The notes under the pieces were generated by a model, which was not told where the DNA came from, ran no database searches, and saw only the letters and a program-made list of their open reading frames with translations. This document shows positions 1 through 8,426 of a stretch of DNA of 31,394 nucleotides, piece by piece. The stretch lies in IMG/VR virus record IMGVR_UViG_3300006080_000008, positions 1 to 31,394 of that record, one strand, 5' to 3'. Each line of letters opens with the position of its first letter. The stretch's first letter is position 1. The position numbers and the translations under genes were made by a program. This stretch comes from a virus.

Positions 1-1
1 C

Positions 2-943
2 CAGAGCGACGAGGCGATCTTCGAGCCGAAGCGAGACTCCGGCGGTCGCTTTGTAAGCATTGACGAAACGACGCAAGGCCTCCATGCGGTGGAGGCACCA
101 CCTGAAGCACCGGCAGCAGCCCAGCCGGATCCACCCGAGTGGGAGCAGCAGGGTCAGCGACGCGTTGACACCATGTTGTCAAGCGAGATCCAAACGCTCC
201 ACGAGCGGCTGCGCCAGGCAGAAGACCGGGAGCAGCGAACGCAGCAGTGGATTAACCAAACCTTCCCGACAGAACAGACCTACCAAACATATCAGCAGCA
301 GGCTCCGCAGGCATACCAGCAGCAGGCATACCAGCAGCAGCCTCCGCAGCCTCCGCAGGCATACCAGCAGCAGGCATACCAGCAGCAGGCATACCAGCAG
401 CAGGCATACCAGCAGCAGCCTCCGCAGCCATATCAGCCGCAGCCGGATCCGTACATGGATCCAGACATTATGGACGCACAACAGCGGGTGCTGTGGCAGC
501 AAAATCAGCAGATGCAGCAACACCTACAACAGCAGCAGCATGCGCAGCAGCAGCATGCGCAGCAACTGGAAACGGTGCAGCAGCACATCAACGAACAGGA
601 AGATCGGTACTGGCTCGCTCAAGTTGAGCAGGAAGCCCAGCAGGCGACTTCGCGTTACACCAGCGCGCGCCCGCAGTCGGTGCTTGCGATGTTTGCGGCC
701 TGCAAGGGCAGCAAGTCGATAGCGCAGTGTGCTCGCGAGGATCACGAGTTCATTCAGTCGGAGATCAACAGTGCAATTTCCGCACGGGCATCGCAGGGGG
801 CACCCCCCACCCAGGTACGCGGTCGTGAGACTCTTGAGAGTGCGCGATCAGAATTGATCCCAAACGGGCTCATTAAAGGTGACTTTGGCGATTTTGAGAG
901 AGTCGCCCAATTTACAAGGAAGCAATTCGGAGTTAGGAGGTAA
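2..943 (+). CDS. Gln-rich scaffolding protein candidate (5' partial)
   Basis: The frame is open to the left edge, so the true start is probably outside the window; a GTG at 89 is the first internal alternative. The protein is rich in Gln, Pro and Ala. It has tandem AYQQQ repeats (DNA 311-418), then a long Gln/Glu-rich helical stretch with heptad-like spacing, then a mixed, basic C-terminus. It lies directly upstream of the major capsid gene and its stop codon lies in that gene's ribosome-binding region. In T7-like phages this slot holds the assembly scaffold, which helps the capsid shell form and then leaves. The role is inferred from position and from the disordered, coiled-coil-like composition, not from recognised homology. 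A capsid decoration or minor head protein is the main alternative. Confidence 0.6.
   Translation, partial: QSDEAIFEPKRDSGGRFVSIDETTQGLHAVEAPPEAPAAAQPDPPEWEQQGQRRVDTMLSSEIQTLHERLRQAEDREQRTQQWINQTFPTEQTYQTYQQQAPQAYQQQAYQQQPPQPPQAYQQQAYQQQAYQQQAYQQQPPQPYQPQPDPYMDPDIMDAQQRVLWQQNQQMQQHLQQQQHAQQQHAQQLETVQQHINEQEDRYWLAQVEQEAQQATSRYTSARPQSVLAMFAACKGSKSIAQCAREDHEFIQSEINSAISARASQGAPPTQVRGRETLESARSELIPNGLIKGDFGDFERVAQFTRKQFGVRR
165..182. promoter_or_regulatory. Palindromic site TTGACA-N6-TGTCAA (intragenic)
   Basis: A full 6-6-6 copy (TTGACACCATGTTGTCAA) inside the scaffold candidate gene. No -10 element follows at normal spacing on either strand, so it is not a simple promoter. Confidence 0.65.
311..418 (+). 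repeat. 15-bp tandem repeat coding AYQQQ
   Basis: Six copies of GCATACCAGCAGCAG are seen: two at 311-340 and four at 359-418. Two copies of a 9-base CCTCCGCAG unit (341-358) separate the two blocks. All units are in frame inside the scaffold candidate, so copy-number change would lengthen or shorten the Gln-rich region without a frameshift. Confidence 0.95.
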
Positions 944-949
944 CTCACT

Positions 950-2311
950 ATGGCGTTTGACCCCACTGCCACCGTACAAGACAGCTCGAACTTTGAGGAC
1001 TCCCTTAAGATTCGGTATGCCGCCACCGTGGTCAGCATCTTGAACCGCAAGACGATCCTGCTTGGGCGGCTAGAAAAGACCCGCGCATTCTGGAACGGAA
1101 AAGAACACCGGCAGCCGATTCAGTTCGTCAGCGGTAACGCAACAGGCGCGCGCCCAGAGGGTGGCAGCATCCCGTCAGCGCGTCCGCTGACAGACGTGCA
1201 GTCCGTGATCAATAACAAATCGCACTACTGCACCGTCAAGGTCACGGGACAGGTCGAAGCTAAATCAGCCTCCAAGGAAGGGGCGTGGGCTTCGGTGAAA
1301 GCCCGGCAAATTATGAACGCAGCGGCAGACCTTCGCTCAACCTTAAACCGAGCCATGTACGGCGACGGCAATGGGATCCTTTGCGAAATGGCGAGCGTTT
1401 CCGGCTCCGGCACCACTGGCGACCCGTGGGTCGTGACCATTAAGGGCTACAACGACGGGACGACGCTGCTCAATGACTCAGGGTGGGCATGGACGACAAC
1501 CAAGCACCTCAAGCGAGGCATGCATGTTGTTTGGGGTGCATACGACGTCGGCGCAGCAGGGGGCACATTCTTTTTGACGGCTGGCGCGCCCCTCGGTCGC
1601 GGCGACGGGTACGTGTCTGAGGTGGTCACAGCCTCGCCATTTACCCAGTTTAAACTGGTAGGCGGCACCACAGCGGTTGCCCCGGTTGCTGGCGACGTGT
1701 TTGTCATGGGCGATCTGATTGCCTACGGGAAACATTCCTTTGGCCAGGAGTGCATGGGCCTGCGCGGAATCGTAAACACTGACGAGTTCCAGAGCATCGA
1801 CCCCGCGACCCACCCAGAGTGGCAAGCGCAGATCCTCCAGAATCCAAATGCCGCAGGCACCCCTCGGCAGATAACCGACACGCTGTTGCAAGAAGCGTAT
1901 GACCGAATGTCCGATCTCACCATCGGTGAGTGCGACATGATTATCGGGCACACGACGACACGCAACGCATACGTCACGCACCTCAAGAGCAAAGGGCTGG
2001 AGCGCTACGCTGCGACCCAACTCAAGGGAGGGTGGAGCACGGTAACGTTCAACGGTGGTCGCGGCAACGCCGACATCTACGCCGACAAAGACGCGCCGTA
2101 CCGCACCGTCTATGCGCTAAACACCAAGGCAATCAAGGCGTACACGATTAAGACGTTTGCCTGGGACACAACAGGTGGCGGCGTTTGGAAGTGGCCTGAC
2201 GATGAAGATGCAATGGTGGCTTTCGGCAAGACGTACCTAAATATTGGCACGACCAACCGAATTTCACAGGTCCGTATCGAAGACGTTGCCGTTAGCGGCA
2301 TTTACAACTAA
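950..2311 (+). CDS. Major capsid protein (HK97-fold candidate)
   Basis: This 453-residue protein begins at ATG 950 after a strong AGGAGG (935-940). Its length, its mixed composition without membrane segments, and its place between the scaffold candidate and the adaptor/nozzle genes fit a short-tailed phage major capsid protein. The N-terminal part (about residues 1-60) is helical in character. The middle is rich in Gly, Thr and Val, as in beta-rich capsid domains. The C-terminal part has segments ending in a Gly/Trp-rich stretch (GGGVWKWPDDE, about residue 407). I recognise the general look of phage capsid proteins but not a specific named relative. A palindromic site follows at the next gene's start. 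Confidence 0.75.
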   Translation: MAFDPTATVQDSSNFEDSLKIRYAATVVSILNRKTILLGRLEKTRAFWNGKEHRQPIQFVSGNATGARPEGGSIPSARPLTDVQSVINNKSHYCTVKVTGQVEAKSASKEGAWASVKARQIMNAAADLRSTLNRAMYGDGNGILCEMASVSGSGTTGDPWVVTIKGYNDGTTLLNDSGWAWTTTKHLKRGMHVVWGAYDVGAAGGTFFLTAGAPLGRGDGYVSEVVTASPFTQFKLVGGTTAVAPVAGDVFVMGDLIAYGKHSFGQECMGLRGIVNTDEFQSIDPATHPEWQAQILQNPNAAGTPRQITDTLLQEAYDRMSDLTIGECDMIIGHTTTRNAYVTHLKSKGLERYAATQLKGGWSTVTFNGGRGNADIYADKDAPYRTVYALNTKAIKAYTIKTFAWDTTGGGVWKWPDDEDAMVAFGKTYLNIGTTNRISQVRIEDVAVSGIYN

Positions 2312-2330
2312 CTAACGCCCAAGGAGGAAG

Positions 2331-2348
2331 TTGACAATGTTTGGTCAA
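2331..2348. promoter_or_regulatory. Palindromic site TTGAC-N8-GTCAA, over a start codon
   Basis: This is an exact copy of the dispersed palindrome (TTGACAATGTTTGGTCAA). It overlaps the start codon (ATG 2337) of the beta-helix gene and abuts its Shine-Dalgarno sequence. A bound protein or RNA structure here could affect expression; that role is inference. Confidence 0.65.
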
Positions 2349-3317
2349 ATGGACGCAGGGCGGTTGAAGTTCGCAATCGAGTGCCTGCTGGCAGACTTTG
2401 GAAAGGCGAACGTGTTCTTCGTGGTGCCGTCTACGGATAGCAACTACGAGACGTTTGCGCAGCCAGAGTATGGAAAGGTACCGGGGATGGTGTTTTCAAA
2501 GTTTCAGGATGCGGTTGACGCTGCATCCTCGGGCAACGGTGACAAGATCTTCTTGCTGCCGGGGATTCACTACGCGGCGACGAACGTACTGCAACACAAG
2601 AGTTACAAGGACAACATCGTGTTTTCAGGCCTCCCTGGATACCGTGACGACACGATCCTCAAGGGAGGCACGTCGCTCACAACAGAAATTTGCACGCTGT
2701 GGCACACGGGCAAGGATTGCACGTTTAAGAACATGACGTTTTTGTCGCACGGTGCCGCCAGAGAGTGCGTTGTGCTGTATGGCGAAAGCGAGTACCCGCT
2801 TGGTAGCGGCGTGGATTATGGTCCGCCCGACCGTGTGAAGTTTGAAAATTGCCGCTTTGAGGGTGAAAGCGTAACCGTTGGCAACGGGCTGGAACTTTAC
2901 GACAACGAAAACGAGATCCACGGCGTTGAGGTCGCAAATTGCCTTTTCGAGAGTTGCAACAACGCCATTGTTTACGGCAGTGGTGGAGTCGCGCACCAAG
3001 ACATCGAGAAGGTCATTGTGCGCGACTGCATTTTTCGGGAATGCACGGTTGATCATGCGGATGCGGCGGCCAACGAGTCGGACGTTACCCGCCTGCTCTT
3101 GCTGAACAACGTTCACGTTGATGCGAAGGCAGGCGGCGCGGAAAAATACATTCACCTTGATGGCGGGACAAACACGGGGCTCGTCACCGGGTGCTCGTTT
3201 GCTCACGCTACCGCTGCCACAGCAAAAATGGACATACCAGCGGGCATTATGTGGGTGAACAACCACACAGAAGAAGCACTCGACTCGACCGGCACGACTT
3301 CCGACCGGCCTGACTAG
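2337..3317 (+). CDS. Parallel beta-helix (pectate-lyase-like) virion protein
   Basis: The start chosen is ATG 2337, which follows AAGGAGGAAG at 2321-2330; a TTG at 2331 is in frame but lies too close to that site. The 326-residue product has a pectate-lyase-3-like beginning: an amphipathic helix (FQDAVDAAS, about residues 55-65), then IFLLPGIHY, then successive short rungs such as VKFENCRFEG, VEVANCLFES and VIVRDCIFREC. These regularly spaced N-C-x-F turns are typical of right-handed parallel beta-helices. Such folds in phages are usually tailspikes that bind or cut surface glycans. Its place directly after the capsid gene is unusual for a tailspike, so a capsid decoration role is possible. 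No catalytic residues could be assigned. Confidence 0.65.
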   Translation: MFGQMDAGRLKFAIECLLADFGKANVFFVVPSTDSNYETFAQPEYGKVPGMVFSKFQDAVDAASSGNGDKIFLLPGIHYAATNVLQHKSYKDNIVFSGLPGYRDDTILKGGTSLTTEICTLWHTGKDCTFKNMTFLSHGAARECVVLYGESEYPLGSGVDYGPPDRVKFENCRFEGESVTVGNGLELYDNENEIHGVEVANCLFESCNNAIVYGSGGVAHQDIEKVIVRDCIFRECTVDHADAAANESDVTRLLLLNNVHVDAKAGGAEKYIHLDGGTNTGLVTGCSFAHATAATAKMDIPAGIMWVNNHTEEALDSTGTTSDRPD

Positions 3318-3319
3318 AC

Positions 3320-3781
3320 GTGATCTCCCCGGTCCAATATGGGCGCAGTAAGATACTGCGCCCTTCGGACCACTGGACTCGCGTCGTCAGAGAGTTGTAC
3401 CCACCCGCCGCAGGCGCAGATGGCTGCCACGCGGTCGTGGTGGCGTATGATCCTGAGTTTCGTGGCGGCCGGTGGGTGCTGTGCTATGACGCTACGGAGC
3501 CAATGCCGTGCGGTGGTGGCGTTGTGCAGAACGTTCGCTACCTCAAGTCGTTCTATGTGTGGCAAGGCCCGAACAACACCTACATGGATCCGTCGCCGCT
3601 GATAGCGGAGTGGCTACGAAGCCACGACCTGTTTAGTGCAGATCACTGTGGATCTTGGGAGGACCGGCACTTCAAACAAGACGAGCGACTGATCGCGGAG
3701 CGGGAACTCTCGGAAGAGGACGATCTAATCCACGCACTAAAAGAAGACGACCCAGGAAAAACGATGGTGGCCATGGGGTGA
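3320..3781 (+). CDS. Hypothetical virion-region protein, 153 aa
   Basis: The GTG start at 3320 lies 2 bases after the previous stop, and the gene ends 4 bases before the adaptor gene. The N-terminal two thirds is compact and aromatic-rich, with a beta-strand-like GGRWVLCYDATEPMP segment. The last 45 residues are strongly charged (ELSEEDDLIHALKEDDPG). No signal peptide or membrane segment is seen. I do not recognise the family. Its position between capsid and adaptor suggests a head-completion, capsid-cement or connector accessory role, but this rests on location alone. Confidence 0.6.
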   Translation: MISPVQYGRSKILRPSDHWTRVVRELYPPAAGADGCHAVVVAYDPEFRGGRWVLCYDATEPMPCGGGVVQNVRYLKSFYVWQGPNNTYMDPSPLIAEWLRSHDLFSADHCGSWEDRHFKQDERLIAERELSEEDDLIHALKEDDPGKTMVAMG

Positions 3782-3785
3782 GTTA

Positions 3786-4490
3786 ATGAATCGCGGTGAG
3801 CTGAAGACAATTGCCAAGCGGCTGATGGATGAGCGGGGCGATTATTGGTCTGATACCGAACTAAACGACCTTTGCTCGATAGCTAACCGAGCGGTTTGGG
3901 CAGAACTTGCCGCGCGTGACGAGGGTCGGGTGCTGGCTGTTCGGACCTACGCGGAGTTTGCTGCCGACGCAATGAGCCTAAGCCTGACGTCCGCGCCGCT
4001 GAGCCTGAACATGCTTCGCATACTGAGCGTGAGCAGCCTAAGGGAGTCTGCCGTCGTCTCCCCGACGAATAAGCCGACACCGCTAGAATATGTTGAGCCC
4101 AACGAGTCTGCCATGTATTACGAGTCGCCCGCAGATCCGTACAGTTCGAGAGATCTTGGCACACCGCGTTGGACGATTGACGGGAACTGGGATCTTTACC
4201 TCATCCCGCCACCGACGACCCCGGTCAATTTGCTGCTTCGTTACATCCCGAGACTGATACCAGCATCGCTAGATGACGACGCCGACGAGATGCTTGCCGT
4301 CGCGGGCGGCGCAACCTCAACAGCGCCAGAGTTCCAAGATTCCGTTATAGGTGCGCTGACGCACTTAATGGCTTCCAAGGAGCGGGACTCTGCGCTCGTG
4401 TCGCTCCAGGGTCACGTGAAGCAACTTCTGGGCGGCCCAGCGGTGGGACGCGTCACGTCGCGCCGCATGAAAATAACAACGGGCTACTGA
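3786..4490 (+). CDS. Head-tail adaptor (tail tubular protein A-like) candidate
   Basis: This 234-residue protein opens with a helical pattern, LKTIAKRLMDERGDYWSDTELNDLCSIANR split over about residues 6-35. That pattern resembles the start of phage connector/adaptor proteins, where 'W(S/T)D.EL...N.A' is a common feature. The middle holds a beta-rich block (RWTIDGNWDLYLIPPP, about residue 127, then LLLRYIPRL), and the C-terminus is helical. In T7-like phages gp11 fills this slot: a ring that joins the portal to the nozzle. Its stop codon overlaps the next start by one base (TGATG), which suggests coupled translation with the nozzle gene. The assignment combines pattern, size and gene order. Confidence 0.65.
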   Translation: MNRGELKTIAKRLMDERGDYWSDTELNDLCSIANRAVWAELAARDEGRVLAVRTYAEFAADAMSLSLTSAPLSLNMLRILSVSSLRESAVVSPTNKPTPLEYVEPNESAMYYESPADPYSSRDLGTPRWTIDGNWDLYLIPPPTTPVNLLLRYIPRLIPASLDDDADEMLAVAGGATSTAPEFQDSVIGALTHLMASKERDSALVSLQGHVKQLLGGPAVGRVTSRRMKITTGY

Positions 4491-6535
4491 TGGCAGAGGC
4501 AACTTATATAACCGGCCCATGGCGTGGCATTGAACAGAGGGAAACCTACCAAACGCCGCAGCACGATGAGTTTGCGCTGAACGTCGACTATTCGTCTGGC
4601 TATAAGCGCGCTCGGCCTGGAATGGCTAGTCCTCGCGGCGACGGGTTAACCCGTACATATGTGCGGGTGCTCGACCCCATGGTTGGCACAGGGCTAAATC
4701 TCGGCGGCCCGGCTGAGCCAAGGATGAAGGAAGTAACCCTGTTCGATGGCAGCAAGGGCATTCTGTGCGTTGGGTCAATGGGCCCGTGGGCCGCCACAAT
4801 CACAGTGCACGGAGCCCCGGTGGCTGTGGATCGCCCCGCAGGGGACATAGGCTTCGTTGTCTTCAATCTCGACCTCCACCCGGTAGCTACGGGGAACCTG
4901 ACTTTCCCGTGGGATGCGCTGGCAGCAACGATTCCGCTGGCAGACTCCCGGCAAGACTTTCGCTGCTCTTTCGTTGACATGTATGCGCCAACCGGCCAAA
5001 AAATGGTGGCGGTCGTGTCAAACGCGGGCACGTGGGTGTGGGATCCCAACGCAGTGCCACCCTTCCCGCTAGGCACACCCGCACCCCCCTGGCCTTACTG
5101 GAATAGCGGCGACATGCGTGCGCTGAGAATGTCGGGCGCAGTCGACGCTGACTTTGCGTTTCTATACCCCGCTTCGCGCAACTACTTCGCACTCCCCCCG
5201 AGATGCACGATCGCAACGTTCCACAACGACTTGGGCTATTTTGCAGGGTTCGCCCCCCGCGATGGTCTTCCGGTCCAAGCCGAGATAGAGGCGGATCAGG
5301 ATGGGGTGGCGGAGGTAAAGATAACCAACGACCGCCTCGGCATACGCTTTGGCCCGGAGGATTTCATTGTAAGCGATCCGGCGGTGCCCTTCAGCATACA
5401 CACAGCCGCAACGTTCAACCTGGACCTCGCGGAGCACGTGACAGGCATGCAGCCCGTGGGTGACGCGTTGGTCGTGTTTGCCGACCGCGCGATTTACACA
5501 ATTGCCGGGGATCCTGTCTTGCAAGAGGTGCCAATCTCAAAGCTGGCAGACGGGGTTGGCTGCGTTGCGCCCCATGCGATTGTCGCCGCGAGTGGCGTCG
5601 TCTACTTCATGGCGCACAACGGCATACATCGAATAGCGGAAGGCCAGGTGCAGAACATAAGCGACGGTATCTCCGGGCTTTGGACGGGCGAGTGGAACAA
5701 GACGCGCGTCAATGACACGCTTCTGCCCCTGTTTAGCGCGCTCAAGTGGCCATGGAAGATCGACCATAAGCGCTTCAACGAGGTCACCGCTGTGCACTTG
5801 CGTGACCGCAAGCAAATCTGGTGGTCGTTGCCTATCGCTGGGAGAACGCCGGGATCCAGGCCTATAGGCCTCGTGTTCGACTACGCCAACGAGGCGTTTA
5901 GCTTCTACACCTTTCGTGACGCGTTCCCAACGGGTGTGCGTTCGGGAGCGGGCACGTTCTTTTCGGATGGGTTACAGATTGAAACCGGCGGCAAGCTGCG
6001 CACGTTCTTCTGCCAGCGCTCGGAGACGGACACCTATGCGAACATCGTAGAGCTTGGCGCGCGACCGTTTGACGCGACGGGTAACGACATACCGTTCGCA
6101 TGGCAGACGGGGAGGGTGGGGGCAGGCAACGACAAGAAACTATCGTTTCGCAGGGTTCGCTTTGAGCTACTGGCAACGCGCAAGTCGCGCGCCACGACCC
6201 GCGCCTTTCTCGATGGTGATGAGGCTGCGTTTGACGTCGAGCTTGAGGGGAGCGCTGTAACAGCCGCAGAGCGGCAGAGCGATAGCCTAACGCTGGCAAC
6301 GCATCCCCGAGAAACGAACACTTATTTCTTCTCGGTTGGGCTTTTCGGGGCAACCAAATTCTCGGCAAAAGCCTTCTTCGAAAGCCGCTGCGATCCCAAG
6401 GCAATCGCCAGCAAGCACCTGTACCTGGGCGTCGCAGACGAAAGCGCCGCGCTCAGTGGCGCGGACGCGTCACCAAGCACCGTAACGCGCGGCATCTTCG
6501 TGGATGTGGGCGTCGAGGGACGGTCGCGTCGATGA
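4490..6535 (+). CDS. Tail nozzle (tail tubular protein B-like) protein
   Basis: At 681 residues it is close to T7 gp12 in size. The opening segment with RARPGM is typical of the strand-exchange start of phage nozzle and stabilisation proteins. A diagnostic stretch lies at about residues 323-390: DALVVFADRAIYTIAGDP, then a Gly-Val-Gly-Cys-Val motif, then VVYFMAHNGIHRIAEG. This 'is it drawn on screen' beta-propeller pattern recurs in podovirus nozzle proteins. The nozzle closes the tail and carries DNA out during infection. The gene overlaps the adaptor by one base and the next gene by four (ATGA), so the block is probably translated as a unit. Confidence 0.75.
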   Translation: MAEATYITGPWRGIEQRETYQTPQHDEFALNVDYSSGYKRARPGMASPRGDGLTRTYVRVLDPMVGTGLNLGGPAEPRMKEVTLFDGSKGILCVGSMGPWAATITVHGAPVAVDRPAGDIGFVVFNLDLHPVATGNLTFPWDALAATIPLADSRQDFRCSFVDMYAPTGQKMVAVVSNAGTWVWDPNAVPPFPLGTPAPPWPYWNSGDMRALRMSGAVDADFAFLYPASRNYFALPPRCTIATFHNDLGYFAGFAPRDGLPVQAEIEADQDGVAEVKITNDRLGIRFGPEDFIVSDPAVPFSIHTAATFNLDLAEHVTGMQPVGDALVVFADRAIYTIAGDPVLQEVPISKLADGVGCVAPHAIVAASGVVYFMAHNGIHRIAEGQVQNISDGISGLWTGEWNKTRVNDTLLPLFSALKWPWKIDHKRFNEVTAVHLRDRKQIWWSLPIAGRTPGSRPIGLVFDYANEAFSFYTFRDAFPTGVRSGAGTFFSDGLQIETGGKLRTFFCQRSETDTYANIVELGARPFDATGNDIPFAWQTGRVGAGNDKKLSFRRVRFELLATRKSRATTRAFLDGDEAAFDVELEGSAVTAAERQSDSLTLATHPRETNTYFFSVGLFGATKFSAKAFFESRCDPKAIASKHLYLGVADESAALSGADASPSTVTRGIFVDVGVEGRSRR

Positions 6536-7254
6536 AGAATGCCTGGAACAGACTCTACCGAGTGCCGCCAGACGCGGCGAAGCTGGGCAGCACGGTTGAC
6601 GTTACGAGGATGCTCGGCCCGACGATCACGCCGAAGTGCTCGCTACAGCGAGCATACCTGAGTACGGCGGGCGACGGCGGGCGAATCACGCTGAGCGAAG
6701 GGATTTATGAACTGCGGGGCACGTTGACAATCACACGTCAAAACTTCAGCATCGTGTCAACGTCGCCGGGGAAAACGATTATTCGGCGCAGCGCTTCGAC
6801 GTCGGGCGCTATGATCGAGGTGACGGAAACTGCAACGGGCTTCAGGCTTGTGGGCGTTTCACTGCAAGACATATCCGCAACTAATACCGACCCAACGATC
6901 CTGATAAAGGCAGAGTCTTCCGTTGTGAAAGACTGCCATTTCTTGGACTATGACACTGGCATCCTGGTAGACGCCACAGCGGGGGTGAAGATATTCTGCA
7001 ACCGCTTTGATCAGTCCACTGGGCGTGCGGCATATTGTGTCTACCTTCGCGACGCTGATGACGTTATAGTGTCAATGAACGACGTGCACCATGCGGACGT
7101 GGCGAACCCGGCAATCTATGCGGATGACAACAGCGAGCGGGTGAGCGCAGTGGGCAACACAACGCCGGGGGCAAACATGATCAGCTACAAAGCACTCAAA
7201 GAGTGCGCCGACGCAGGCAACACACCTCCAACATCCATCCAGGTAAGGCCTTAG
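6532..7254 (+). CDS. Second parallel beta-helix protein, short tailspike-like
   Basis: This 240-residue protein starts inside the nozzle gene's stop region (ATGA overlap). It has the beginning common to pectate-lyase-like folds: a helix (LQRAYLSTAGDGG, about residues 39-50), ITLSEGIYEL, then a strand with IVSTSPGKTIIRR. Rungs such as FRLVGVSLQDI, VKDCHFLDYDTGI and VKIFCNRFDQSTG follow. The product is much shorter than typical tailspikes, so it may be only a structural or trimeric shaft piece. It shares its general layout with the beta-helix protein encoded at 2337-3317, so the two may be distant paralogues. No enzymatic residues could be assigned. Confidence 0.65.
   Translation: MKNAWNRLYRVPPDAAKLGSTVDVTRMLGPTITPKCSLQRAYLSTAGDGGRITLSEGIYELRGTLTITRQNFSIVSTSPGKTIIRRSASTSGAMIEVTETATGFRLVGVSLQDISATNTDPTILIKAESSVVKDCHFLDYDTGILVDATAGVKIFCNRFDQSTGRAAYCVYLRDADDVIVSMNDVHHADVANPAIYADDNSERVSAVGNTTPGANMISYKALKECADAGNTPPTSIQVRP
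6724..6741. promoter_or_regulatory. Palindromic site TTGAC-N8-GTCAA (intragenic)
   Basis: An exact copy (TTGACAATCACACGTCAA) inside the second beta-helix gene. No promoter elements are evident around it. Confidence 0.6.
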
Positions 7255-7257
7255 AGT

Positions 7258-7800
7258 ATGGCACTTGTACCCGCACACGTTACGTTTGTTGATGCGACGG
7301 TGATCGATGCTGGCGACTTCAACGATAACTTCACCACCTTCAAAGACTTCCTTGAGGGTGGGAACATGGACACGGATAACCTGGCAACAAAGTGGGCGGT
7401 TTACCGTCTGCACTTTACCTTTCAGAGGTATTTTACACCGCTTGCGGGCGTAACGGCCCAGCTATCTTCATGCACCGTGCTGCCCGCCACGGTAGAACTT
7501 GACAAGCTACTGAAGGCAACCGTGACGCTCGCCCACCGAACCGCTGGCAGTGTGAGTCTTGACATCCTTCAGGGGTCACCTGGCACCTACGATGGCGACG
7601 GTGGAAGCGCTGGCGCAACAACGATCCTCTCGGGGGCTGCCGCCCTGGCAGTCGCAGGCACTGCGAGCGCTCCGGGGTTTGCGGTTGCCAGCGTCCCGGC
7701 AGGCCAAGAGGTAATCTTCGAGCTTGATCTGACAGGCTATTCGGGGAACTTCATCGCAACGTGTGAGCTTTGGTGCGCGACCAAGCTCAAGGCACTGTAG
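7258..7800 (+). CDS. Hypothetical beta-rich virion protein, 180 aa
   Basis: ATG 7258 follows the previous stop by 3 bases, with only a weak ribosome-binding site. The N-terminal 45 residues (VTFVDATVIDAGDFNDNFTTF) resemble short phage fibre or baseplate connector sequences. The remainder is rich in Ala, Val, Thr and Gly, with alternating hydrophobic residues, which suggests a beta-sandwich. No membrane segment or signal peptide is seen. Its position after a beta-helix gene and before the internal virion proteins suggests a tail-fibre or tail-associated part. I do not recognise a specific family. Confidence 0.6.
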   Translation: MALVPAHVTFVDATVIDAGDFNDNFTTFKDFLEGGNMDTDNLATKWAVYRLHFTFQRYFTPLAGVTAQLSSCTVLPATVELDKLLKATVTLAHRTAGSVSLDILQGSPGTYDGDGGSAGATTILSGAAALAVAGTASAPGFAVASVPAGQEVIFELDLTGYSGNFIATCELWCATKLKAL

Positions 7801-7803
7801 GCA

Positions 7804-8118
7804 ATGGAGAAGTCGAACAAGAAAGGGGACTGGGGAAAGCTAACGGGTGCAGCGCTGGGCTCGTTCTTTGGTCCCTGGGGCGCAACGGGCGGGGGCGTGC
7901 TCGGCTCGGTGATCGATCAAATGTTCCAAGATGACGATCAGGCGTACCGAGCCCCCAAAAGGCAAATGCTGCGCCGCCTCCTTCTGCCCCAACACGGGCA
8001 AGCGCTGCCCCCGTGGCAGAACACGACGCCCCCGCGCACTTCGCTCACGCGGATGCAGCCGGATCACTACGACCAAAAGAGGAGAGCCGCTTTGCGGCTT
8101 GCGGGAGGCTACTCATGA
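7804..8118 (+). CDS. Small glycine-zipper protein, ejection-protein candidate
   Basis: This 104-residue protein has a Gly-rich hydrophobic segment at about residues 13-40 (GAALGSFFGPWGATGGGVLG). Such a segment is found in glycine-zipper peptides that insert into membranes, and in the first of the podovirus internal virion proteins (the T7 gp14 position). The C-terminal half is basic and Pro/Arg-rich. Its stop codon overlaps the next start (ATGA), so translation is probably coupled. A role in forming the DNA channel after ejection is inferred from the segment and the gene order. Confidence 0.55.
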   Translation: MEKSNKKGDWGKLTGAALGSFFGPWGATGGGVLGSVIDQMFQDDDQAYRAPKRQMLRRLLLPQHGQALPPWQNTTPPRTSLTRMQPDHYDQKRRAALRLAGGYS

Positions 8119-8417
8119 TGCAGCTAATGCCGGGCCGGGTCCAAGCTGGGCGCGGCTCAAGTGCCTACGACAGGCCCGTGCCGGGGGCTGCCGCGCCGGA
8201 GCAAGAGGCCTGGTGGCAGAAGTATCTGGTTGCGCCAGCGATGCAACTCGGGATGGGCGCTGCCTCCAGCGCAATTCATGGCGCAATGCCGACACAGGTA
8301 GCGGAGAGAGCGGCAAACGAGTCGACGGTGGGGCTGAACCGGGCGCTTTCGTCTGCGGCTCAGTCCGACCCCAACGCATGGAAGAAAATACTAGCCTTGC
8401 AACGACGTGGATTTTAG
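8115..8417 (+). CDS. Small virion protein with WWxKYLxAP module
   Basis: The start chosen is ATG 8115, which overlaps the previous stop (ATGA) and follows GGGAGG at 8102-8107; the frame is open further upstream but that part is Arg-rich shadow. The 100-residue product carries AWWQKYLVAPAMQLGMG (from about residue 32), a Gly/Ala-rich helix and then a Pro-Thr turn (AMPTQ). The same layout occurs near the start of the 701-residue protein encoded at 9838-11943 (EWWEKYLLAPLAGVGYG, then YMPTA). The two probably share a common module. Its role is unknown; membrane contact or assembly of the ejection complex is plausible given the neighbours. Confidence 0.6.
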   Translation: MMQLMPGRVQAGRGSSAYDRPVPGAAAPEQEAWWQKYLVAPAMQLGMGAASSAIHGAMPTQVAERAANESTVGLNRALSSAAQSDPNAWKKILALQRRGF

Positions 8418-8426
8418 GCGGGGAAG

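Noticed and set aside
311-418. CRISPR-like repeat array
   Set aside because: The units are contiguous, in frame and without unique spacers; they are protein-coding tandem repeats.
60-722. 220-codon + frame over the Gln-rich gene
   Set aside because: Its Ser/Arg/His repeats are just the AYQQQ repeat read in another frame.
2625-3266. 213-codon - frame opposite the first beta-helix gene
   Set aside because: No ribosome-binding site, on the opposite strand to a clear gene, with no recognisable features.
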